DNA of 64,000 bases from Hevea brasiliensis (taxonomy: Eukaryota > Streptophyta > Magnoliopsida > Malpighiales > Euphorbiaceae). Made by a program: the position numbers and the translations under genes. The DNA is taken from positions 58,137,191-58,201,190 of the forward strand of contig NC_079493.1 in assembly GCF_030052815.1 (NCBI RefSeq), given 5' to 3'. This document shows positions 47,209-60,258 of the stretch, piece by piece (within the stretch, counting starts at the first letter, position 1; each line of letters begins with the position of its first letter). The notes beneath the pieces are model-generated. The model was given only the letters and a program-made list of their open reading frames with translations, did not search any database and was not told the origin of the DNA.

Positions 47209-50200
47209 TGTAACGCCCCTAAGTTCGGTAGTGCGTTCTACTGCTCCAGTGACCAGTGTTGTCCGGACAGCTAGGATGCCTAGAACCACACCTTGATATG
47301 AGAGAGGAGACATAAATAATGAAATACAAGAAAAGAAAATACAAGAAAAACAAAGGAAAAATAATAGCAAAGAAATGTCACCAAGTTAAGCGAGCCGGAA
47401 ACCTAGCGATGGGTGACCGCACCGGGAAGTCACAGCGTGGACCGTTGACTGGCCCTGGACTGCGGGGAACCCTGGAAAAACATTTTTAGGACATAAATAG
47501 AACCTTATTGAAGAATTAATCTCATTAGAAAGATTAAAGAAAAATTAAATAATTAGTACAAAGAAAAGTGAGAAATCGAAAAATAGACAAAATACGATGT
47601 TACCGAAAAATCAGGAATGCCACCCGAACATGGGCATTATGGTCATTTGACATCCCGAATTGTCTTTTGACCTAAATGTCCATTAAAAATAAATAGTATT
47701 ACACTTAGAAAATAAAATGAAAAATTAATTTGGTGGTACCTAAAGAAAATAGCTAAAATCATGGGTTAAATGTGGAATAAGTGAAAGTTAACTTATAATA
47801 TGATTTAATTTTAGTTAGTGGACCACTATAGGATTAATTAAACATGAAATATGGCTGATGTAGGTCCACTAACCACCTGAAATCTCATCTTCCTCAAGTC
47901 CTCACAAAATTGCCGAAATGAAGAACCTTGAAACCTCCATTGCCGTTTGGTTTTGAGCTTGATTTCCTCCCTCCATTTCAACTCCAATCCTTTAAGTTCC
48001 TTCATAAAAAAATGGTCTACACATCACAAGGAAGATATTGATACCAATTTTGAGAAGTTTGGTGAAGGTTTAGCAAGTTACAATTAAAGGTAAGTTTGCA
48101 TTTTTGAGAATTTCTTTGTTAAAGTTTATGTTCATGTTATGGGTGTTGGTTTGGTGAAGGAAAATTTTGAGTTTGAAGGGTTATTGTTGTTTTCATTTTG
48201 GACAGCCATGAGTCACGTTTTTGATGAGATATTTGTGCATATAATTGATGAGAAATGGTGTTGATCATGATGAATTAGTAACCTAGTGAATTATTTCATG
48301 TTTATATGGTGATTTATGCACTTGGATGGGAATTGGTAAATTGGATGGCACTTTGATGTTGAAGAATGGTTTATGCAGCTTGGGGACACTTGAGTAATGG
48401 TATATATTGAAGGAAGTGTGGGCAGAATATTGACCTAGAAGGTTGATGAGATGTATGTAGATTGATATTGTAAAGTGTATGTAAAATTTGTAATGGTTAG
48501 GTGTGTTTGTAATGGTAATTAGAAATTGTAATTGTGAATGATATTTGGTGTGTTGAGGGTAATGGTAATCTGCCCAAAATAATGTTAATGTAAAGTAGAT
48601 AATGCTTTTGGTAATGTACCAAAACAGATTGGTAGGGTATGGAAGTAAACTTTGCAAGTTAAATGTGTGTTTGAAGTGGGGTGTGAAAGGCATAGTGAGG
48701 GCAGTGTACATTTTAGCCTATAACCTTAAATGTGTAACCTCAATTGGTATGAGACCAATTTGAGGTGAAACTAGGCACAAAATTTGCCAACTTTCATTGA
48801 GAAACCATACCAAAATTCTGCTTGCAAGGTGACCTAAGAAAATGACCAATTCGGATTAGGTGCAATTAGGACCTGAAAAATGACCAATTGGGCAGCAGTG
48901 AGTTTTTAGGCCATAACTCACTCAAACCAGGTCCAATTGACCTGAAATTTTAACCATGAATAGTTAAGACCCATACCTACAAGTCTTATGAAGACACCAA
49001 AGCCCAGAAATGACCATAAGCAAGTCAAAAAGCTTGTACAAGTTCGGGTCCAAAAACTGGCCGAACCAGAATTGACCAATTTGACCTAAAATTGACCTAA
49101 AATGGTACCATTTGACCAGCAATAGTATAATGACCATAACTCGGTCTACTTAACTCGGATTGACTTGAAAATTTGCCCCGCGTGCAATAAGACCTAGATC
49201 TACAAGTTTGTAGTTTCAACCGAGACCCGAAAACCGAGGGAACTAGGTCGCCGGTTAGGTCAAACCAGTGTCCCGGAATCCAGCAATTTGCATTAAAATG
49301 CACTAAACAAGGAAATGACTTTGGTAAAACGTACCAAACCTAAAACCCTATCAAATGTGACATATTAACGACACTAAAACCTAATTTACCTAAAACGCAA
49401 CGAGGGTCGGTATATTAGGTGATTAAGTGAATAATTGAGTTCAGTGCATTATTTACCAAACACCATCGTTAGAGGCAAATTAAATTAGCACTGAAACACT
49501 TCAAATTGTGTTTCTCAGTTACTAAAGACTCAGGGAAAGGGAAGGAAATACTGAGTCAGACCAGGGAGACAGTCATCAGAGGTTTGTGCACAACTAGTTT
49601 TCAACTGATTTTACTCTGAATAAGATTTCATATGATTAATTGTATGTTATTGATTTAAATTGTGTTTGTGCACAACAACTGTTTCTTTTGAATTATTTTC
49701 AATTGAAATAAATATTGACTATTTGTATATTATTGTTTTAAATTGTGTAAATGAGTTTGATGGACACTTATTGATTTAGAAATATTGTGAATGATTTGAA
49801 ACTGTGAAAAATTGTTTGAATGACATTGATGGATACTTATTGATTAAAAAGCATTGTAAATGGTTTGAAATTGTGGGAAAGTTAGTTTAGTGTGATTTGT
49901 GAAAATCGAAGTTAATTATGAATTGTGTTGCCATTTTGTGAATGAAATTATGACTTTGGAAATTTATTGGATTCTCACGAATCATTTGAATAAAATGTTT
50001 GGAATTGATTTTGTGTTCACACTTAGCATGACAGTATCGTATCATTCCTTCTCCAATTATGGGGTTGTGATCGTTTATTTTCCTTCTCCATTTATGGAGT
50101 CGTGATCGTTATTTTTCCCTCTCGGTTTACCGATTGAGGTGATCGGATGAGTACTCATTATATAGCTAGCTCCCCTTCCTCATTGATTTCGATTAGTGAG

Positions 50201-51201
50201 GTTGTGATTGCTTTGTCGTGGTGTACAACACGGCATTGATCGGAAATTTGTGTCATGGCTTAAGTTGTGAATGAATTGGCAACACTGTATTCTTAAATTA
50301 TTCGACTAAATTGCGTTATTATGTATTGTGAGATTGTGAAATTGATTTAAACTCTTGTTTACATATACTGTCTATTGAATTCAACCATGATCTGACTTAT
50401 TGAAAATTATTGTGATATTGACAAATGGAGTTTAAATTCTTGTTGACATTTATTGTCTTGAATTTAACTATGATTTTAAGTATCCACTATTTACATGACT
50501 TATGAATTGTGATTTGAAATTGTATTTGGTTAATATTGTGCACCACTGAGACATTGTCTCAGCGATAGCTTTTTATTGCTGTCGCAGGTAGAGAGACAGA
50601 CAGGGCAGCAGACTAGGCTGCATATACATCCAGCGAGGGATTTCCTAGTATAATGAGTATACCAATATTTTGCATTTTGCACTGTAATGTATGACACTGT
50701 ATGTACATATTGTTTTTGTTTTGAGCAGTTGTAAATTAAATTGTACCTTGAAGTTGTAAATTAATTATGAGTGTTTTTGATTGTAAAAGCTGTATTATAT
50801 TTCCTTATCTCAGACTTTGAAAAAATTTCTATGAAATTGAGTTGATAAATTGTTGTGTTGAGAAATATATTGTGTTGAGAAAAATGTGGAGTTGAGATTT
50901 GGAAAATTATTGAAGTGCTTTTTTTTACAGGTTTTCTGAAGAACTGTTTTATCCAAAATACAGATGGCACTCTGCCAAAATTTTTTCAGAAATTCCAAAT
51001 AAACCAAATGAGTTAGTTATTTCACTTCAGTTCACCAAAGTCTTTAACACCTGTAAATAGTGCTCACCACTGCAAAAGAAGTAAGAAAAGTTTTTAAAAT
51101 CCCTTGTAGTGTATTTAATGGGTTATCAGTAGACGGAGTTGGTAATTCATTAGGTATACTACGGGATCATGTTATGCCTTACAGAGGGGTAGGGTGTGAC
51201 A
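47209..51201 (+). mobile_element. 5' LTR of the C element
   Basis: The LTR runs from TGTAACGCCCC to GGGTGTGACA. It has a donor-like AAAG/GTAAGT at 48090 after a UTR-like block and a T-rich stretch. CACCACT and the double hairpin (50540-50588) end in CAG/GT, a good acceptor-like tract. The ACTCT-loop hairpin lies at 50930-51000. The minus-strand ORF 48283-48711 recurs in the other LTR only by duplication. Confidence 0.95.
50540..50588 (+). other. Double hairpin motif in the C LTR
   Basis: CACCA is followed by CTGAGAC-ATT-GTCTCAG, then CGATAGC-TTTTTATT-GCTGTCG and CAGGTA. It lies about 0.6 kb before the LTR end; the 3' LTR copy is at 56989-57039. Confidence 0.78.
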
Positions 51202-51209
51202 TGTTTTAG

Positions 51210-51221
51210 TGGTATCAGAGC
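51210..51221 (+). promoter_or_regulatory. Primer-binding site of the C element
   Basis: A perfect TGGTATCAGAGC lies eight bases after the LTR end (initiator Met-tRNA type). Confidence 0.93.
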
Positions 51222-51386
51222 ATAGTTTTTAAATTCTGTTTTCACCTGTTATTTGAATGTTCTTTCTTCATAGTACAACTGCTCAATATCATTGTTGATA
51301 CATACAAGACATTACAAGATAAATATGCACTAACGAGTAAATATCCTTGTGTTATTGTTCAGAAAGCTAAGATCCTCGCATTGAAT

Positions 51387-52560
51387 ATGGAAGAGGGTGA
51401 TCGTTCATCGATCGTCTATAGAGGCCGAGGTGCAAGTGGATGCCCTGTGCCTACATAATGTTAGTGGTTCAAGAAAGACCACTGCAGTCTGCAGCTTCTG
51501 CTCGATTCGGCCACAGATGGTCTGCAATGTTCCAACAAATGGTGGTAATGTGCCTACTCAAGTCCCAATACTGCACAAGTGGTACAACCACGCCTCCTAC
51601 AAGGCGATATGATAAATTGATGAAGTATGGGGCTACTGAGTTTAAGGGACAGATAGATCCTCTAGAAGTGAACAATGGTTAGAGAGGATGGATAGGGTGT
51701 TCAAGAAGCTACATTGTACGTAAGAGCTTAGATTTGAATACTCGGTGTCCTTACTACAGGGGATGCTTATGATCGTGGAGAACCATTCCCCACGATGCAG
51801 TAGAACTGCAGTGCTAACATGGAATGACTTCCTCGGGAATTCAAAGTAAATATATCCACGATGCTTATGTAGACCGTGTCGCAAGAGTTCCTAAGTCTCA
51901 AACAGGGGGCATCGGTGGTGAGTATGATAGAGAATTTTCCCACCGTATCCATTATTCAGTGAGTCTACTCTCTACCGGCAGGGAAAGATGCTAGAGGTTT
52001 GAAACTGGCTTGAAGCCTTGTATCTGAGTTCAAGTGCTCGGCTTCTAAAACACTAACTTCTCTCGAACTTGTTTCTCAAGCCCTAGAGTTGGAAAGAGTT
52101 GAGTTTGAGACGCTCCAGAAAAAGAGATCAGAGAAGACAGATGAAGAGGGAAAGTCAAGAGAACAGAGTTCGGTGGTCCCTCCGGAAAGAGGAAGAACTA
52201 TGAGGGACACAACAGAGGTGGCAAGAAGTCTGGTAGGGGAGGACATTCAGGACAGAAACCTCCTTTATCTGGTCAGCATAGTACCGGAGGTTCCTACCAT
52301 TCCCGCCAATGTGAAAATTGTGAAAGATATCATGGTGGGATATGCTATAAGGCTATTGGATCCTTTTATAACTGTGGAGGCATGGGACACTTTGCCAAGT
52401 ACTGCACTGATGAGTCGCAGAGTTGGACCACCTCCTACCACTGTAGAAGGGTCGGGCCAGAGCCCTGTCACCGAGTTCACCCACCCAAAGAGAGGTAGAG
52501 GCGGGGTAGAGGTAACCCAAAGCAGCCAAGGCACAAGAAACAATCGAGCAAGATAGTGCT
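51387..52560 (+). pseudogene. gag: Shattered gag of the C element
   Basis: The ATG at 51387 lies 24 bases after the acceptor-like TATTGTTCAG. Recognisable blocks appear in changing frames: DKLMKYGATEFKGQIDP (about 51610), a gag helix region with ALELERVEFETLQKKR near 52085, and zinc-knuckle residues CENCERYHGGICYK and NCGGMGHFAKYC (about 52310-52405). Many one- and two-base indels break the frame. This differs from the A1 and D gags, which decayed by stops alone. No functional Gag can be made. Confidence 0.85.
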
Positions 52561-52816
52561 CCGATGTAGTCTATGCCATGAGACAGAGGGAAGAGGCAGA
52601 GATATCCGATGTTGTGGTACCTTCTCAACTTTTAACCAGGATGTGTTTGTGTTAATCGATCTGGGTTCTACCCATTCTTATGTGTGTGCTAGCATCATTG
52701 ATTGCATTGCTGCTCCATGTACAAAAATGGATTTTGAGGTGCTAGTAACAAGTCCGTTAGGACAGGAGGTCAGGGAAATAAATTTTGATGCATTAGTGAT
52801 TAGTCCTTTAGGATAA
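52556..52816 (+). pseudogene. Aspartic protease scrap of the C element
   Basis: The 86-codon frame contains VFVLIDLGSTHSYVCASI, which corresponds to the retropepsin start. The usual D-S/T-G is D-L-G here, so the active site is altered. It continues with a partly repeated block (VLVTSPLGQEVREI then ALVISPLG) and stops at 52816. Nothing resembling RT follows. Confidence 0.75.
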
Positions 52817-53616
52817 GGATTGTGATAACTAGTGAAATTAGTTTTGGAAGAGTTTATCGGCGAAAAGTATTTGCTGACACACCATAAAATTATAAGCTAA
52901 TTGGCGAGCCTACTTAATGTAAGGCAAGAGAACGTAAAAGTAAGTTACAGAAATAGAATTGCTCTAGATGAAGGCAGAGATGTTACTGTAGTAATTGTTA
53001 ATAGATATTGTAATCAGAAGAAGTTCGGATATCAGTGAATTTGAAAAGGATAAAAGATAGGAAAGTTTGATCTATTGAATAAGTCAGATTACTGACTAAC
53101 TTGAGATTATTGTGTAGAGCTACGTACTACCCGATAGTACACCTAGATGAGAATAGTTGCCAACGGCATCTGTTTTGGTATAGTTATGCTAGGACAGAAT
53201 TTTATTGTTGGAATTAAGTTGAAAATCCTACTTAAGGATCTAAAACTCCAAAAGTTAGAATATCGAAAGGTTATAGTTCAGTACAAAAGGAAGTAAGTTA
53301 TAGAATATTGACAGATAAAAAGAGTTATGAAAGTAGAGAATTGAACAGTTGATTCATATATAACAAAGAAATATTCCGAACGTGAGGAAGATTATGGACT
53401 AGAATGGTCAGAGGACCAATGCCTGATGAATGATTCTAACATGACCTCAAGGGTCATTCAAGAAGGAACGTGAGCTGAAATATTAGACAACATAATAGTA
53501 AGAGGAGATTGGGGTTATCCAAGCAAATTAAACATTGTATTAGATTGTTAAAAGTCTTACGACCATATAGAAAGGAGAAAATAAACGTATGACTATTGTA
53601 AGATGACTACTGGGTA
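52817..53616 (+). other. Unrecognised internal sequence of the C element
   Basis: About 800 bp lie between the protease scrap and the PPT. I see no long frame and no RT, RNase H, integrase or chromodomain motif. Short A-rich stretches could be heavily mutated pol, but I cannot align them by eye. Confidence 0.6.
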
Positions 53617-53654
53617 AAATTTCGTGGACGAAATTTATTTAAGGGGGGGAGAAT
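53617..53654 (+). promoter_or_regulatory. Pre-PPT hairpin and polypurine tract of the C element
   Basis: AAATTTCG-TGGA-CGAAATTT (53617-53636) is a perfect 8-bp inverted repeat, followed by TTTAAGGGGGGGAGAAT and the LTR start TGTAAC at 53655. The layout is the same as in elements A2, A3 and D. Confidence 0.88.
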
Positions 53655-56600
53655 TGTAACACCCCTAAGTTCGGTAGTGCGTTCTGCTATTCCGGTGACC
53701 AGTGCTGTCCGGACAGCTAGGATGCCTAGAACCACACCTTGATATGAGAGAGGAGACATAAATAATGAAATACAAGAAAAGAAAATACAAGAAAAACAAA
53801 GGAAAAATAATAGCAAAGAAATGTCACCAAGTTAAGCGAGCCGGAAACCTAGCGATGGGTGACCGCACCGGGAAGTCACAGCGTGGACCGTTGACTAGCC
53901 CTGGACTGCGAGGAACCCTGGAAAAACATTTTTAGGACATAAATAGAACCTTATTGAAGAATTAATCTCATTAGAAAGATTAAAGAAAAATTAAATAATT
54001 AGTACAAAGAAAAGTGAGAAATCGAAAAATAGACAAAATACGATGTTACCGAAAAATTAGGAATGCCACCCGAACAGGGGCATTATGGTCATTTGACATC
54101 CCGAATTGTCTTTTGACCTAAATGTCCATTAAAAATAAATAGTATTACACTTAGAAAATAAAATGAAAAATTAATTTGGTGGTACCTAAAGAAAATAACT
54201 AAAATCATGGGTTAAATGTGGAATAAGTGAAAGTTAACTTATAATATGATTTAATTTTAGTTAGTGGACCACTATAGGATTAATTAAACATAAAATATGG
54301 CTGATTTAGGTCCACTAACCACCTGAAATCTCATCTTCCTCAAGTCCTCACAAAATTGCCGAAATGAAGAACCTTGAAACCTCCATTGCCGTTTGGTTTT
54401 GAGCTTGATTTCCTCCCTCCATTTCAACTCCAATCCTTTAAGTTCCTTCATAAAAAAATGGTCTACACATCACAAGGAAGATATTGATACCAATTTTGAG
54501 AAGTTTGGTGAAGGTTTAGCAAGTTACAATTAAAGGTAAGTTTGCATTTTTGAGAATTTCTTTGTTAAAGTTTATGTTCATGTTATGGGTGTTGGTTTGG
54601 TGAAGGAAAATTTTGAGTTTGAAGGGTTATTGTTATTTTCATTTTGGACAGCCATGAGTCACGTTTTTGATGAGATATTTGTGCATATAATTGATGAGAA
54701 ATGGTGTTGATCATGATGAATTAGTAACCTAGTGAATTATTTCATGTTTATATGGTGATTTATGCACTTGGATGGGAATTGGTAAATTGGATGGCACTTT
54801 GATGTTGAAGAATGGTTTATGCAGCTTGGGGACACTTGAGTAATGGTATATATTGAAGGAAGTGTGGGCAGAATATTGACCTAGAAGGTTGATGAGATGT
54901 ATGTAGATTGATATTGTAAAGTGTATGTAAAATTTGTAATGGTTAGGTGTGTTTGTAATGGTAATTAGAAATTGTAATTGTGAATGATATTTGGTGTGTT
55001 GAGGGTAATGGTAATCTGCCCAAAATAATGTTAATGTAAAGTAGATAATGCTTTTGGTAATGTACCAAAACAGATTGGTAGGGTATGGAAGTAAACTTTG
55101 CAAGTTAAATGTGTGTTTGAAGTGGGGTGTGAAAGGCATAGTGAGGGCAGTGTACATTTTAGCCTATAACCTTAAATGTGTAACCTCAATTGGTATGAGA
55201 CCAATTTGAGGTGAAACTAGGCACAAAATGTGCCAACTTTCATTGAGAAACCATACCAAAATTCTGCTTGCAAGGTGACCTAAGAAAATGACCAATTCGG
55301 ATTAGGTGCAATTAGGACCTGAAAAATGACCAATTGGGCAGCAGTGAGTGTTTAGGCTATAACTTACTCAAACCAGGTCCAATTGACCTCACATTTTAAC
55401 CATGAATAGTTAAGACCCATACCTACAAGTCTTATGAAGACACCAAAGCCCAGAAATGACCATAAGCAAGTCAAAAAGCTTGCACAAGTTCGGGTCCAAA
55501 AACTGGCCGAACCAGAATTGACCAATTTGACCTAAAATTGACCTAAAATGGTACCATTTGACCAGCAATAGTATAATGACCATAACTCGGTCTACTTAAC
55601 TCGGATTGACCTGATATTTTGCCCCGCGTGCAATAAGACCTAGATCTACAAGTTTGTAGTTTCGACCGAGACCCGAAAACCGAGGGAACTAGGTCGTCCG
55701 GTTAGGTCAAACCAGTGTCCCGGAATCCAGCAATTTGCATTAAAATGCACTAAACAAGGAAATGACTTTGGTAAAATGTACCAAACCTAAAACCCTATCA
55801 AATGTGACATATTAACGACACTAAAACCTAATTTACCTAAAACGCAACGAGGGTCGGTATATTAGGTGATTAAGTGAATAATTGAGTTCAGTGCATTATT
55901 TACCAAACACCATCGTTAGAGGCAAATTAAATTAGCACTGAAACACTTCAAATTGTGTTTCTCAGTTACTAAAGACTCAGGGAAAGGGAAGGAAATACTG
56001 AGTCAGACTAGGGAGACAGTCATCAGAGGTTTGTGCACAACTAGTTTTCAACTGATTTTACTCTGAATAAGATTTCATATGATTAATTGAATGTTATTGA
56101 TTTAAATTGTGTTTGTGCACAACAACTGTTTCTTTTGAATTATTTTCAATTGAAATAAATATTGACTATTTGTATATTATTGTTTTAAATTGTGTAAATG
56201 AGTTTGATGGACACTTATTGATTTAGAAATATTGTGAATGATTTGAAACTGTGAAAAATTATTTGAATGACATTGATGGATACTTATTGATTAAAAAGCA
56301 TTGTAAATGGTTTGAAATTGTGGGAAAGTTAGTTTAGTGTGATTTGTGAAAATCGAAGTTAATTATGAATTGTGTTTCCATTTTGTGAATGAAATTATGA
56401 CTTTGGAAATTTATTGGATTCTCACGAATCATTTGAATAAAATGTTTGGAATTGATTTTGTGTTCACACTTAGCATGACAGTATCGTATCATTCCTTCTC
56501 CAATTATGGGGTTGTGATCGTTTATTTTCCTTCTCCATTTATGGAGTCGTGATCGTTTATTTTTCCCTCTCTGGTTTACCAGTTGAGGTGATCGGATGAG

Positions 56601-57650
56601 TACTCATTATATAGCTAGCTCCCCTTCCTCATTGATTTCGATTAGTGAGGTTGTGATTGCTTTGTCGTGGTGTACAACACGGCATTGATCGGAAATTTGT
56701 GTCATGGCTTAAGTTGTGAATGAATTGGCAACACTGTATTCTTAAATTATTCGACTAAATTGCGTTATTATGTATTGTGAGATTGTGAAATTGATTTAAA
56801 CTCTTGTTGACATATACTGTCTATTGAATTCAACCATGATCTGACTTATTGAAAATTATTGTGATATTGACGAATGGATTTTAAATTCTTGTTGACATTT
56901 ATTGTCTTGAATTTAACTATGATTTTAAGTATCCACTATTTACATGACTTATGAATTGTGATTTGAAATTGTATTTGGTTAATGTTGTGCACCACTGAGA
57001 CATTGTCTCAGCGATAGCTTTTTAATTGTTGTCGCAGGTAGAGAGACAGACAGGGTAGCAGACTAGGCTGCATATACCTCCAAATGAGGATTCCTGGTAT
57101 AATGAGTATACCAATATTTTGCATTTTGTACTGTAATGTATGACACTGTATGTACATATTGTTTTTGTTTTGAGCAGTTGTAAATTAAATTGTACCTTGA
57201 AGTTGTAAATTAATTATGAGTGTTTTGGATTGTAAAAGCTGTATTATATTTCCTTATCTCAGACTTTGAAAAAATTTCTATGAAATTGAGTTGATAAATT
57301 GTTGTGTTGAGAAATATATTGTGTTGAGAAAAATGTGGAGTTGAGATTTGGAAAATTATTGAAGTGCTTTTTTTTACAGGTTTTCTGAAGAACTGTTTTA
57401 TCCAAAATACAGATGGCACTCTGCCAAAATTTTTACAGAAATTCCAAATAAACCAAATGAGTTAGTTATTTCACTTCAGTTCACCAAAGTCTTTAACACC
57501 TGTAAATAGTGCTCACCACTGCAAAAGAAGTAAGAAAAGTTTTTAAAATCCCTTGTAGTGTATTTAATGGGTTATCAGTAGACGGAGTTGGTAATTCATT
57601 AGGTATACTACGGGATCATGTTATGCCTTACAGAGGGATAGCGTGTGACA
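53655..57650 (+). mobile_element. 3' LTR of the C element (3996 bp)
   Basis: The LTR is collinear with 47209-51201. Differences cluster in the first 450 bp and near the end. The double hairpin at 56989-57039 has an extra A and a GTTGTCG arm. The ORF 57509-57754 spans the LTR-A4 junction and is chance. Confidence 0.95.
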
Positions 57651-60133
57651 AGCCACCCCTTCCTTATGCAGCCGAAACCCTAGTCTCCATAGCCACCTCC
57701 ATGAAAGCTCCTTCAACCTTCAATTCTCTCCTTCATTTCACCCTAAAACCCTAGTTTCCTTTCACTAAAAATAGCCCTAGCACCTTGCTAAAGCCTTTGG
57801 CAGCCAACAAGAGGGAAGAAAGTAAAGTTTAGGGCTTTGGAAATTCTGCCCAATCAAGGTTAGTGCATATATGTAGTTAAAATACATTAATTCCATGATT
57901 TAGGCTTGTAATGAACTAGAAATTGTGAAATAATGAAACAAATTCAATGTGTATCTCCACCAAAGAATTCGGCAGCCCTAATAGAGGAAGGGTTTTGAAT
58001 GTTTTTAGTGGACTTAGCATGAGTTGGAGATTGTATTTAAGTTATATATTTACATATATGTTGAACTAGGGTGCTAATTGAGGGTTTATGGGTAAAGTGC
58101 ATTGGACATTAGGGTTTTGAGGCATGAAAATGTGACTTGGCTTATTAAACTGTTAAAGAACAATCTGATGGTCAATAAGTGACCATTTGAGGTATGTTGA
58201 ACACAATTTGGACTGAAAAATGGTATGGTAAACTCAAGGTGTAAAGCGCCTAGATTACAGCAGAGGGACTGAAAATTCAGTCCCTCTGCACTGCCATAAC
58301 TTGGGCTGTGTTAGTCCAATTGATGTTTGGCCAATTGGACATGAAACTAGGCTTATAATGGCACATTTTTTCTGAAGAAACCATGCCCAAAAGACCAAAG
58401 CAAAAGGACCAAAACTCAGCCCCAATCCGGATACCCTGCACTGAATTCTGCAGAATTGACCAAATGAACAGTAACTTTTCATTTGGCCATAACTCACTGT
58501 AGATTTGGTCAATTGATCTGAAAGTTTTACAGCAACAAGTTAAGACATAGACAAACAACTTTCATGAAGGAACCTACCCCAAATTATGACCAGAACCCAT
58601 CCAACCAAGTGACTCTAGTTACTGTTCATGCACTGTAGATATGGTAATTTTCTGCAGAATGCACTTTTGGCCAGCTTGGGTCTTTGGACCATATCTAGAG
58701 CTACAAAACTCCAAATGGAGTGATTAAGAAAAGGAAATTCAACTAGACAAAATAAGAAACAATTTTCATGTTTTACATTTCTTCAAATTCCTACAGTAAC
58801 AGTGTCTAATGGAACAGTGAAGTTGACTCACCAAAACTGAAAATTCTGCTTGTGTTGAGTTACACTTTGAAATGGTATTAACACTTAATGCCAACAAGTT
58901 TTAAACACTAAATGTGGTATATTGGGAGTGCCAAAGTCAATGTACATATTTGCTATCAAAAAGTCAACATTTTAGTTGACCATAGAGGTGAATAGTAACA
59001 CCAAAACTTGAAATTCAAAGATTGAAGAATTTAAAAGTTTCAAATGCCCTAGTATACCTAACAAGATTGGTTTGGATAGTTTGGCATGCCAATAGGGTTC
59101 AGATTAGCGATCGCACATGGCAAAAATGCCATTCTGTGATTTCATGGCTTTTAGCCATTCGACTTTGCATTGAGACTTGGCCTTGTGCTCGAGATTATTC
59201 TACACTTAGTAGTCGCCTGTTGCACACCGGGTGATGCATATGCGACCGATGGTGTGACGGCCCGAGGTACTAGATACCCAGTGCCAGTTTACCCGTTATC
59301 CAGTCCAGTCGTCTAGTGTAGGTTACTTGGGCAACCAAATGAATGAAAATGAGCAATGTAGAAGAAATAAATGAATGGATATACAAATACATGACAAACA
59401 AAACATGTACATGCAATACATATTTATATCTGTTATTTCTTGTTATTTTAATATTGCACCACTAAGCATTATTGCTTAGCGCGTTGCTTTTGCCACGCGT
59501 AGGTACTGGAGACCCCGATCGTGAGCCCAGTAGACCACAGACTGGGTGAGTCCATCCGATTACGCTCGATTATACGTGTCACCTCGTCACTGCGATTGCA
59601 TTGGTAGGACACTAGATGTCATTTTGTCATTTTGTAATTAAATTTTTATTTCTCGTATGTATTTGGGATTTATGTAATGTATTTTGAGCTTTATGTAAAT
59701 AATAAAGATTTATGGTCATGTATGGTATTAATTTGAGTATTTAATGGTTGTTTATATATGAGAACCCTGAGAAAGGGATGTTTTGAGCAATGAAAAGGTT
59801 GTTGAGACCTGAAATAGAAAAATTGTTGAGATTTTGATATTGAGTTTTATGATGATATTGGAGTTGAGAATGAATGAAATTGTATATTGGAAGTGTTTTT
59901 AACAGGTTCCGAAGAACTGTTTTTTTTTCATTTTTAGCCGGTACTCCGCCGGATTATCCTTAAAATCTTCGGAACCTCAAATGAATAATACTTTTGATAA
60001 ATGGTTAAAATAAATCAAATTTCATAAATTAACTTCAAAAGCATGACACAAATTAAGTAAGGTATATTAGAGTGTGCCAGTACACCGTGTGGCATTACTT
60101 ATTCGATTATCTTGTACGAGTAAGGGTGTCACA
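57651..60133 (+). mobile_element. 5' LTR of element A4, second part
   Basis: The LTR resumes with the duplicated AGCCA and runs through the UTR-like block to a GTTAGT donor-like site (57859), ATGGCTTTTAGCCAT mini-hairpin (about 59144), double hairpin (59457-59505) and AGGTTCCGAAGA/TCTTCGGAACCT stem (59903-59978), ending GGGTGTCACA at 60133. It is the LTR of the only A element here with pol. Small ORFs inside are chance frames. Confidence 0.93.
59457..59505 (+). other. Double hairpin motif in the A4 LTR
   Basis: CACCA is followed by CTAAGC-ATTATT-GCTTAG, then CGCGT-TGCTTTTGCC-ACGCG and TAGGTA. The A3 copy has CGCAT/ATGCG in stem 2, a compensatory change. Confidence 0.78.
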
Positions 60134-60138
60134 TTTAG

Positions 60139-60149
60139 TGGTATCGAGC
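60139..60149 (+). promoter_or_regulatory. Primer-binding site of element A4, one base deleted
   Basis: TGGTATCGAGC is TGGTATCAGAGC lacking one A. It lies five bases after the LTR end. The deletion should weaken tRNA priming. Confidence 0.85.
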
Positions 60150-60258
60150 ACGGTTTAGGCGTTACAGGCCTAGATTGAGTCCATACCATGCATTGCATTT
60201 GTAAGAGTCGAGGTGACACTAACGCAGATCTGTTTATCTTTCTTATTTTGAATAGGAT

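Larger units (their letters stand above)
47209..57650 (+). mobile_element. Group C non-autonomous chromovirus derivative (10,442 bp) with ~4 kb LTRs
   Basis: The element is complete, with LTRs 47209-51201 (3993 bp) and 53655-57650 (3996 bp), a perfect PBS, PPT and target duplication, but only 2453 bp of internal sequence. That interval holds a shattered gag and a protease scrap; there is no RT, RNase H or integrase. LTRs make up about three quarters of the element. They differ at few sites by eye (about 1 per cent), so insertion is recent and must have used another element's enzymes. Confidence 0.93.
47204..57655 (+). repeat. 5-bp target-site duplication AGCCA of the C element
   Basis: AGCCA at 47204-47208 and 57651-57655 directly flanks TGTAAC and GTGACA. 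Removing the element restores a continuous A LTR. Confidence 0.95.

Noticed and set aside
48283..48711. 142-codon minus-strand ORF found identically at 54729-55157
   Set aside because: It lies antisense inside the C LTRs and is duplicated only because the two LTRs are recent copies. It has no domain and a low-complexity Tyr/His/Thr composition, and there is no independent conservation.
52407..52416. CTGATGAGTC, which matches the start of a hammerhead ribozyme core
   Set aside because: No GAAA strand or flanking stems follow in place, and the bases are explained as gag codons after the zinc knuckle (C-T-D-E).
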